From: Oscillospiraceae bacterium
Lineage (GTDB): Bacteria > Bacillota > Clostridia > Oscillospirales > Ruminococcaceae
Length of the DNA: 64,000 nucleotides
Direction of reading: 5' to 3'
Assembly (NCBI GenBank): GCA_017483465.1
Contig: JAFUWN010000002.1
Span: 33,301 to 97,300 of the forward strand
Within the stretch, counting starts at the first letter, position 1; every line of letters begins with the position of its first letter. The notes below the pieces were generated by a model. It worked only from the letters and a program-made list of their open reading frames with translations, was not told the origin of the DNA and did not search any database. The position numbers were made by a program, and so were the translations under genes. Below are positions 58,780-64,000 of this stretch, in pieces.

Positions 58780-59274
58780 TTATTCAAAAACCTGTTTGAT
58801 ACTGTCATAGTGCAGGAAAATTCCCTGTTTTGCGAATGCTTCGATCTGAGCTTTATCGGCCAGCATATAGCCCTGCATTTCGGCAAGCTGAGGCGTGACC
58901 TGTGTTTCATCGAAATCCAGAATAAATTTATAAATATCGACAAAATAGTTATCTCCGGGGGATTCCCTGTGATAGCTGAACTGATAGCCGCCCTCGGCAT
59001 GGGAGACATCCAGGCCGGTTTCTTCGAGGACTTCTCTGATGACAGCTTGTTCGGAAGTTTCTCCGGCCATGACACCGCCGCCGGAGACTTCCCACCATCC
59101 GGCCGCCCAGTGTTTGTCAAGTGCTCGCTGGGTGATCAGAAATTTTCCGTCCGGACGGCAGATGACTCCCAGTACAGTCAGATGATAATCACCGTCTTTC
59201 ATAGTAAAATCATTGCGTTTCATAGTTCTGCCGGTAAGATTCCGGTTTTTATCGTAAATATCCCAGTATTCCAT
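58780..59274 (-). CDS. Nudix hydrolase
   Basis: 164 residues. The N-terminal EYWDIYDKNRNLTGRTMKR and the core GVICRPDGKFLITQRALDKHWAAGWWEVSGGGV lead to the Nudix box GGGVMAGETSEQAVIREVLEETGL. This layout resembles the IDI-like/YfcD Nudix group that begins with a (D/E)xxD..G. element. The substrate is unknown. It lies 19 bases after the lipoprotein gene and shares its promoter. Confidence 0.88.
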   Translation of the reverse strand: MEYWDIYDKNRNLTGRTMKRNDFTMKDGDYHLTVLGVICRPDGKFLITQRALDKHWAAGWWEVSGGGVMAGETSEQAVIREVLEETGLDVSHAEGGYQFSYHRESPGDNYFVDIYKFILDFDETQVTPQLAEMQGYMLADKAQIEAFAKQGIFLHYDSIKQVFE

Positions 59275-59293
59275 ACTATTTCAGCCTCCTGAT

Positions 59294-59920
59294 TTAATTT
59301 AATAAAAAATCATCAAAATCATGTGTTCTGATAAAAGTCTGATCGCCGATCTGAGCGGTATCGCCGGAAATATAGCAATTGATTTCTGAATCTGTCAGTT
59401 TGAGAAGCTCGCCGTTATATTCATAAATCAAATTCAAATTATTATAAATATATACGATATTGCCCATAATCAGAACCTGATAGGCTTTTCCCTCAGCGTT
59501 ATAGAGTCCGTCCAGCGTATCAAACACATGTGTCCCGGTCTGTGTCAGAGAAACGGGTTCTCCGTCGAGTGTCAGAGTCAGGGAAGTTTCTGTCATCTCG
59601 ATAGGAATATCTTCCGGAAACGTTCCCATACAGATCATAGTAACATAGCTGTTATTTTCCTGAAACCAGTAAGCATGATTGGACTGCGGATTTTTCCAGA
59701 TACCAATAATAGCCTCCGGTGAGGACGGAACAGCCGGAATTTCAGGAACTGTATTTTCTTCCGTGACGATCTCCGGAATATTTTGTTGAATTGATTCAAC
59801 ATTTTCATTTTGTGCAGTCGACTGCAAATTCTGTGTTTCTGCTGTTTCTGCATTTTTCTCTGCACAGCCCGTCAGAAGCAGACAGACTCCCGTCAGAGCT
59901 AAAATCAAACGATATTTCAT
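59294..59920 (-). CDS. lipoprotein of unknown function
   Basis: 208 residues. The signal with lipobox is KYRLILALTGVCLLLTGC (C19). A linker rich in Glu, Asn and Pro runs to about 65, then a single beta-rich domain starts IIGIWKNPQSNHAYWFQENNSYVTMI, with the W-x(n)-Y/F-x-E pattern of small lipocalin-like or DUF-type surface domains (GLYNAEGKAYQVLI, LIYEYNGELLKL). The function is not known. It is first in a two-gene unit with the Nudix gene. Confidence 0.8.
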   Translation of the reverse strand: MKYRLILALTGVCLLLTGCAEKNAETAETQNLQSTAQNENVESIQQNIPEIVTEENTVPEIPAVPSSPEAIIGIWKNPQSNHAYWFQENNSYVTMICMGTFPEDIPIEMTETSLTLTLDGEPVSLTQTGTHVFDTLDGLYNAEGKAYQVLIMGNIVYIYNNLNLIYEYNGELLKLTDSEINCYISGDTAQIGDQTFIRTHDFDDFLLN

Positions 59921-59951
59921 AAATCATAAACCCTCCTGTTATGCAATTCTT

Positions 59952-59980
59952 ATTATAGCATATCTTTCCGGATTTGTCAA
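59952..59980 (-). promoter_or_regulatory. sigma-A promoter of the lipoprotein-Nudix unit
   Basis: TTGACA (59975-59980), TATAAT (59952-59957), 17-bp spacer, TGC before the -10. Confidence 0.86.
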
Positions 59981-60005
59981 ATCTGAAAAAAATCCGGAAA
60001 AATCA

Positions 60006-60034
60006 TTGCCGTTTCTCCGGATTTGTGCTATAAT
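60006..60034 (+). promoter_or_regulatory. sigma-A promoter of the Xer gene
   Basis: TTGCCG (60006-60011), TATAAT (60029-60034), 17-bp spacer, TGC before the -10. Confidence 0.72.
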
Positions 60035-60066
60035 AGAATTATATTATTTAAACAGGAGTGAAATGC

Positions 60067-61056
60067 ATGAAAATTCCATACAAAGAAAATCCTGATTTTC
60101 TGAATGAATATATTACCCATCTGTCAGTTGTCAAGGGTCTGGCTGACAGCACGGTTATGGGCTATTATCAGGACATCCGGCAGTTTTTAAGATTCTATCT
60201 CCTTGATCAGGCCGGAAATGCCCGGATTACAGAAGATATGCTCGCAGAAACGAAAATCCGGGATATGACAATTTCTGATATAAAAAAAATCACCCTGAAA
60301 GATATTTATAAATATTATAATTTTCTTTCCAGTGTCTGTGCCAACAAGGGGAAAATCCGCTGTCGGAAAGGTTCTTCTCTAAGAAGCTTTTTTCATTATC
60401 TGACCACACAGGCCAGAGAGCTGGATCATAATCCGACAGAAAATCTGGAGATTTCCAGTCCGAGAAATTCTCTGCCGAAGTATCTGAATCTCAATGAAAG
60501 CATGGATTTGCTGGAAACCAAGGCAGATTCTGAATCTCCGGCAGAAATCCGGGATTACTGCATTCTGACATTGTTTCTGAACTGCGGACTGCGTTTAGGC
60601 GAGCTGGTGGCACTGAATCTTTCTTCTCTGGATTTGCTGGAAGAAAAAATGCGGATTATGGGCAAAGGCAGTAAAGAGCGGATTATTTATTTAAATTCTG
60701 CCTGTCTGACGGCTCTGGAAGAATATCTGAAAATCCGGCGTGAAACCGAAACAGATGACCCTGCTCTGTTTCTGAGCAATCAGAAAAAGCGAATCAGCCG
60801 GAGACGGGTACAGCAGATTGTAGAAGATTCCCTGAAAAAAGCAGGACTTTCCGGCCGAGGCTTATCGACACACAAACTCCGGCATACGGCGGCGACTCTG
60901 ATGTATCAGCAGGGCGGAACGGATATTCTGACATTAAAATCCATTCTGGGGCATGAGAGCATTGCCACAACGCAGATTTATACCCATCTTGGCGAGACAG
61001 CCGAACGGGAAGCCATGCACAATTCTCCGCTTGCCGGAACGAAACGGAAAAAATAG
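60067..61056 (+). CDS. xerC: Xer-type tyrosine recombinase
   Basis: 329 residues from ATG 60067, with AGGAG eight bases upstream; a GTG nine bases earlier overlaps the RBS. The N-terminal SAM-like core-binding domain is followed by the catalytic domain with R176 (NCGLRLGELVAL), K in GKGSKER, H269 and R272 (LSTHKLRHTAATL), H296 (GHESIATTQIYTH) and Y305. It is a chromosome-dimer resolvase type (XerC/XerD/XerS-like) rather than a phage integrase, judging by length and by the lack of adjacent phage genes. I saw no dif-like site next to it. The XerC versus XerD assignment is uncertain. Confidence 0.88.
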   Translation: MKIPYKENPDFLNEYITHLSVVKGLADSTVMGYYQDIRQFLRFYLLDQAGNARITEDMLAETKIRDMTISDIKKITLKDIYKYYNFLSSVCANKGKIRCRKGSSLRSFFHYLTTQARELDHNPTENLEISSPRNSLPKYLNLNESMDLLETKADSESPAEIRDYCILTLFLNCGLRLGELVALNLSSLDLLEEKMRIMGKGSKERIIYLNSACLTALEEYLKIRRETETDDPALFLSNQKKRISRRRVQQIVEDSLKKAGLSGRGLSTHKLRHTAATLMYQQGGTDILTLKSILGHESIATTQIYTHLGETAEREAMHNSPLAGTKRKK

Positions 61057-61209
61057 ATTTTAATATAAATATATAAAAAGGGTAGTGTACAAGCCTCCCT
61101 GCCCTCCCCGTCTGTAAATTAAATTTTTTCCACTCGAGCGGCCATTTTCAGTCAGCGGTGGAAGGGTATAGGTTCAGCCGTCCACCCTTCCGCCTTATGC
61201 AGCTTAGTT
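61057..61209. other. unusual GC-skewed intergenic stretch with hairpin
   Basis: Between the Xer gene and the convergent Lrp gene. It has a C-rich tract (GCCTCCCTGCCCTCCCCG, 61096-61113) and an inverted repeat GGTGGAAGGGT / ACCCTTCCGCC (61157-61167 and 61184-61194, one G-T) with a 16-base loop and no T-run. No ORF or promoter was recognised. Confidence 0.55.
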
Positions 61210-61656
61210 TTATTCTTCTTCCGGAGCAATGACGACATCCCTGTGCGGTACAGGTGTCGAAAATACAATCTGTGTCGAAGTATTCCCGAAATGCTGTAAC
61301 TGTCCGATAAATAAATCCAGTTCCTGCGTGCTGTGAAAAGCGACTTTGATCAGCATAGAATAATTCCCCGTTACGCAGTTGCATTCCAGTACATTCGGAC
61401 ATTCTGCGATAAACGGATAGAATTCCGGCTTCTGACGGGCACTTAACTCCAGGCTGATAAATGCCGTAATATGATAGCCTAATTTCTGCTGATCAATTTC
61501 GGCATGATAGCCCTGTATCAGCCGCTGAGCCTCGAGTTTCTCAATTCTGGCCGATACTGCCGGAGCAGATAAAAACACCTGCGAGGCAATGGCTTTCAGG
61601 GGCATTCTTGCGTTTTGCTGTAAAATAGAAATTAATTTCTGATCAATGGCATCCAT
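61210..61656 (-). CDS. Lrp/AsnC-family transcriptional regulator
   Basis: 148 residues. The N-terminal HTH is AIDQKLISILQQNARMPLKAIASQVFLSAPAVSARIEKLE. The C-terminal RAM domain includes GYHAEIDQQKLGYHITAFISLEL and a ligand-site region VTGNYSMLIKVAF. It binds DNA as a dimer or octamer in response to an amino acid or related metabolite. No obvious target gene adjoins; self-regulation is common. ATG 61656 has AAAGGAGG upstream. Confidence 0.94.
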   Translation of the reverse strand: MDAIDQKLISILQQNARMPLKAIASQVFLSAPAVSARIEKLEAQRLIQGYHAEIDQQKLGYHITAFISLELSARQKPEFYPFIAECPNVLECNCVTGNYSMLIKVAFHSTQELDLFIGQLQHFGNTSTQIVFSTPVPHRDVVIAPEEE

Positions 61657-61688
61657 AAAAAATCCTCCTTTGGAATCACAGGAAATAT

Positions 61689-61727
61689 AAAAAAGAGCAT
61701 ACTTCTCCTGTCAAGAGAAATACGCTC
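61689..61727 (-). terminator. terminator of the rsmD-coaD operon
   Basis: 13-position stem GAGCGTATTTCTC / GAGAAGTATGCTC (two G-T or A-C mispairs) with a 7-base loop, followed by T6 on the minus strand. Confidence 0.82.
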
Positions 61728-61812
61728 CTTTGCGTTTGCTTTTTATATTTTTATACTATGTCTATTTTAGCATAAATTTATGAACATAGTATGAACAGAC
61801 TTTAAAAAATAA

Positions 61813-62292
61813 TTATTTTTTCGGTTTTTTATCTGTTTTCTTCTGTGTGATCTGTTCAAACTTTTTTTTGCGGCTCTGTACATCCAGCAGACCCTGATTA
61901 AAATACGCTTCCACTTCCTGAAAACGGCCTTTGACATAATCATCTGTAGCACTGCGGATAGCGTCCGATTCCTGCTTTGCCTTGGTGACTGCTTCAAGAG
62001 CACGTTTCTTGGCTTCTTTTACGATAGATTCTTCTTCGACCATAGATTTTGCACGTTCTTCTGCCTGATGAATCATTTTTTCGGCTTTGGCCTCAGCTTC
62101 CTTGATGATTCTGTCACGGTCGAATTCCACCATTTTGGCATGTTTGACCTCTTCGGGAACGTTCAGTCTTGCGTCATTGATCAGCTCTCTGAGGCGTTCT
62201 CCGTCGATTACGGATTTATGTGCGGCAAACGGAACGGTACTTGCCTTATCCAAAAGCTCGTCCATATCGTCCAGAATTTCTTCAATACTCAT
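61813..62292 (-). CDS. coiled-coil protein of unknown function
   Basis: 159 residues, highly charged, helical throughout. The N-terminus SIEEILDDMDELLDKA precedes a long heptad region (FDRDRIIKEAEAKAEKMIHQAEERAKSM). The basic tail KKFEQITQKKTDKKPKK ends the protein. The layout resembles V-type ATPase stalk subunits and DivIVA-like proteins, but no such genes are near. It overlaps coaD by 4 bases (ATGA) and is the last gene of the rsmD-coaD operon. Related small coiled-coil proteins are often seen after coaD in Clostridia, with no known role. Confidence 0.75.
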   Translation of the reverse strand: MSIEEILDDMDELLDKASTVPFAAHKSVIDGERLRELINDARLNVPEEVKHAKMVEFDRDRIIKEAEAKAEKMIHQAEERAKSMVEEESIVKEAKKRALEAVTKAKQESDAIRSATDDYVKGRFQEVEAYFNQGLLDVQSRKKKFEQITQKKTDKKPKK

Positions 62293-62792
62293 GAGTTACC
62301 CTCTCCTTGCTTGCTAAGTCTTTTTTGAATGGATTCCTGAATGCAGGCCGGGACAAACGGACTGATGTCACCGCCGAAATAGGCGATCTGCTTGACCACA
62401 CTGGAGCTTAAATACATATTTTCCTGACTGGTTGTCAGAAACACCGTTTCCGCACCGGCATAGAGAACTTTATTAGTCAGAGCCATCTGAAATTCATACT
62501 CGAAATCGCTGACAGCCCGCAGACCCTTGACGATGGCGACAGCCTGCACACGTCTGACATAATCCACAAGCAGACCGTCAAGAATATCAATCACGACATT
62601 ATCCAGATGAGCTGTAGCGGCGGCGATCATCATCATGCGTTCCGTTGTGGAGAAACTGGCCTGATTTTTAGCGGCATTGGTAGAAATCAGAACAATGACC
62701 TTATCAAACAAAGTCGAAGCTCTTGTGATAATATCCAGATGGCCGAGTGTCACGGGGTCGAAACTTCCGGGGCAGACTGCAATTCTTCTCAT
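62289..62792 (-). CDS. coaD: phosphopantetheine adenylyltransferase
   Basis: 167 residues. It transfers AMP from ATP to 4'-phosphopantetheine in coenzyme A synthesis. The nucleotidyl-transferase motif is PGSFDPVTLGHLDII, with the T/HxGH element, and the ISSSxVR-type motif is YLSSSVVKQIA. RGLRAVSDFEYEFQMALTNK is characteristic of CoaD. It overlaps rsmD and the coiled-coil gene by 4 bases each. Confidence 0.97.
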   Translation of the reverse strand: MRRIAVCPGSFDPVTLGHLDIITRASTLFDKVIVLISTNAAKNQASFSTTERMMMIAAATAHLDNVVIDILDGLLVDYVRRVQAVAIVKGLRAVSDFEYEFQMALTNKVLYAGAETVFLTTSQENMYLSSSVVKQIAYFGGDISPFVPACIQESIQKRLSKQGEGNS

Positions 62793-63355
62793 ATTTCCGT
62801 CTCCTTTTCTGCAATTATTTTTTCAGAAAATACTGATACTACTATTTTACCATAAAAATAATTTTTTTGCAATATCAAATCAGAAATTTCTTCGGGGAGA
62901 GAGCAGTTTATTTCATGTTCAGCGATAATTTTTCCGTGAGGCTTTAAAATTCTGCCGATTTCCGGGAGAATTTTTTCAAGAATCTGATTCCGGTAAGGCG
63001 GATCAAGAAAAATCAGATCAAAGCTGTGATCGGGGCAGAGTCTGAGATACTGTTCTGCTGATTTCTGATATAATTCGGCATAGTCTGTCAGATTTGTTTT
63101 TTTAAGATTTTCCTTGACGATATGCAGAGATTCGGCAGACTGATCGACAAAAACGGCCTGTTTTGCCCCTCTGCTGAGGGCTTCAATGCCGAGCTGACCG
63201 CTTCCGGCGAACAAATCCAAAACTCTGGCCTGCGGAATCTGGAATTGAATTGCCGAGAACATCCCCTCTTTGACTCTGTCGGTAGTCGGACGGACATCAA
63301 GACCCTCCAATGTTTTCAGACGAATGCCCTTTGCTTTTCCTGTGATGACTCTCAT
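62789..63355 (-). CDS. rsmD: 16S rRNA (guanine966-N2)-methyltransferase
   Basis: 188 residues. It methylates G966 of 16S rRNA. The N-terminus MRVITGKAKGIRLKTLEG and RPTTDRVKEGMFS are RsmD signatures. SAM-binding is VLDLFAGSGQLGIEALSRG, and the catalytic motif is LIFLDPPY. It is the usual partner of coaD. Its start overlaps the stop of the decayed membrane-protein frame by 4 bases. Confidence 0.96.
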   Translation of the reverse strand: MRVITGKAKGIRLKTLEGLDVRPTTDRVKEGMFSAIQFQIPQARVLDLFAGSGQLGIEALSRGAKQAVFVDQSAESLHIVKENLKKTNLTDYAELYQKSAEQYLRLCPDHSFDLIFLDPPYRNQILEKILPEIGRILKPHGKIIAEHEINCSLPEEISDLILQKNYFYGKIVVSVFSEKIIAEKETEI

Positions 63356-63783
63356 AAATCAAAATGCTCCTTTTTATTCAAATTATTAATATTATAAATT
63401 TTACAGGCAAGATAAACCACGCCGGCCGTACCGAGCACTTCTCCTGCAAGACCGAGATACAGAGATAATAAATTTAACATGGCATGAATGATCACTGTCA
63501 TGAAAAAATATATTTTCTTTTCATATCTGACAGATATGGCAATCAGCACCGAACAGGCAACATGCTGTATCATTCCGGTACAGTCATCAAAAATCATCAC
63601 TTCCAGACTGTCCAGAAAGCTGATTTCTGAAATCATCTGCATTCTCTCCGGCGATTCTGAGAGGATTCCCAGAGAAGCAAAGAAAAATTCCCACGGATAC
63701 TGCGATAATGCAAATAATTCCATCCCGCCGTGGCCTAAGCCGCAGCAGAATGCGTCTGTGATTTTCTGATTCTCTGTCAGAAA
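63352..63783 (-). pseudogene. decayed YhfC-family membrane protein (C-terminal part)
   Basis: The open frame starts after a TAG at 63784-63786 and reads FLTENQKITDAFCCGLGHGGMELFALS, then two or three TM segments (QHVACSVLIAISVRYEKK, FFMTVIIHAMLNLLSLYLGL, VLGTAGVVYLACK). GxGHGGxE is the hallmark of YhfC-type intramembrane peptidase-like proteins, which normally have about 130 more residues and several TMs before it. These are missing; no start codon with an RBS precedes the GHGG motif (first ATG at 63723). The truncated end abuts a palindrome of IS200/IS605 type at 63799. It overlaps rsmD by 4 bases. Confidence 0.72.
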
Positions 63784-63798
63784 CTATTTCATCAATAG

Positions 63799-63841
63799 GC
63801 GGCAGGATACCCCGACCTCTTAGGTCGGGGAGGAATGCCGC
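63799..63841. mobile_element. IS200/IS605-like terminal palindrome (solo end)
   Basis: Nested inverted repeat: outer arms GCGGCA (63799-63804) and TGCCGC (63836-63841), 5-base internal bulges, inner perfect 9-bp stem CCCCGACCT (63810-63818) / AGGTCGGGG (63822-63830) with a 3-base loop. Sub-terminal hairpins of this kind mark the right ends of IS605-family elements. No tnpA or tnpB is visible in the window. It might instead be a terminator or a PATE-type non-autonomous element. Confidence 0.55.
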
Positions 63842-63856
63842 TCCCTCCTTTCGTTC

Positions 63857-63885
63857 TTGACAAATAAAAATAAATATGCTATACT
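63857..63885 (+). promoter_or_regulatory. sigma-A promoter at the right edge
   Basis: TTGACA (63857-63862), TATACT (63880-63885), 17-bp spacer, TGC before the -10. It points out of the window. Confidence 0.78.
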
Positions 63886-63891
63886 ATTATC

Positions 63892-64000
63892 AGACAGATT
63901 TGTGAGAAAACCGTTACTGACAGAAAAGGCACTCACATGCATCTTGAAAAGTTAAGATAGCAGGTTTTACTGTCTAATCGTACAGTATGTAAAATCTTAA
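63892..64000 (+). other. structured transcript leader of unknown type, cut by the window
   Basis: After the edge promoter come TGTGAG (63901) / CTCACA (63932), then a nested inverted repeat TTAAGAT (63952-63958) / ATCTTAA (63994-64000) enclosing TTTTAC / GTAAAA and ACTGT / ACAGT. A seven-codon ATG frame (HLEKLR after Met) lies between the two hairpins at 63937-63960. It could be an untranslated leader, a mobile-element guide-like RNA or a noncoding RNA; the window ends before any gene. Confidence 0.45.

Noticed and set aside
61131-61146. Sequence resembling a vector polylinker (CTCGAGCGGCC)
   Set aside because: It combines common restriction-site motifs by chance; flanking DNA reads smoothly as native spacer, though assembly error cannot be fully excluded.
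61706-61712. TTGACA-like loop of the rsmD-coaD terminator as a promoter for lrp
   Set aside because: No acceptable -10 at 17 bp on the minus strand; spacing to TATATT is 19 and the -35 is in a hairpin loop.
1-64000. CRISPR arrays, tRNA and rRNA genes, prophage
   Set aside because: No regularly spaced identical repeats, no cloverleaf or rRNA-like sequence, and no phage structural genes were seen.

Overview
The window looks like a chromosomal segment of a Ruminococcus-type gut or rumen Firmicute (Oscillospiraceae). The reasons are a secreted family-9 pectate lyase with a threonine-rich linker and a type I dockerin, a cohesin-like lipoprotein, a second dockerin-bearing secreted protein, an alpha/beta-type small acid-soluble spore protein, ECF-type thiamine uptake under a TPP riboswitch, and AT-rich intergenic DNA with textbook sigma-A promoters. 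Species was not determined. Almost all of the DNA is coding, transcription units are short, and no rRNA, tRNA or CRISPR array was seen.

Layout. 1-1.6 kb: the N-terminal part of a TrkA-type K+ regulator, divergent from a PARG/macro-type ADP-ribose hydrolase. 1.6-10.2 kb: a ten-gene leftward polyamine operon. SpeA, AguA and AguB take arginine to putrescine. A saccharopine-dehydrogenase-like carboxy(nor)spermidine synthase and a carboxy(nor)spermidine decarboxylase then give spermidine, and a SpeE homologue sits in the same operon. The operon also carries a truncated macro-domain reading frame, two small proteins and a NYN nuclease-like gene. 10.2-14.6 kb: an RlaP-like nucleotidyltransferase and the tellurite/toxic-anion pair YceG-TelA. 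14.6-20.3 kb: a preQ1-riboswitch-controlled queuosine operon (queD, queE, folE, queC, queF) with three tandem paralogous membrane proteins of unknown function between queC and queF. 20.3-28.9 kb: Nudix, glmM, a zinc-ribbon protein, a MacAB-like ABC exporter with a repeat-containing promoter, a TM1266-type regulator and fucO. 29-32.3 kb: carB without carA.

32.4-34.4 kb holds the most unusual locus: a 63-residue lipoprotein, a secreted dockerin-like protein with five YGPP repeats at 26-30 residue intervals, and a radical SAM/SPASM enzyme, all in one operon. It reads like a peptide- or protein-modification system. 34.4-42 kb: a VWA protein, YitT, DUF2716, an alpha/beta hydrolase, ilvE and leuB, and a PpiC-type foldase. 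42-47.5 kb: nth, secA, a methyltransferase and hslO.

47.5-53.1 kb is the surface/cellulosome-like section: a lipoprotein whose two cohesin half-motifs appear in swapped order, an asparagine synthetase lacking its glutaminase nucleophile, and the PL9 pectate lyase. 53.3-61 kb: a copper ATPase with metal-binding domains at both ends, the SASP, fruK, cobB, thiT with its TPP riboswitch, Nudix, a lipoprotein and a Xer recombinase. 61.2-64 kb: Lrp, a coiled-coil protein, coaD, rsmD, and a decayed YhfC-like gene that stops next to an IS200/IS605-like palindrome. A structured leader runs off the right edge.

Twenty-nine transcription units have a recognisable primary promoter, each with a 17-bp spacer, and in 25 of them a TGn extended -10 precedes the hexamer. 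All calls were made by reading the sequence; no database searches were possible.
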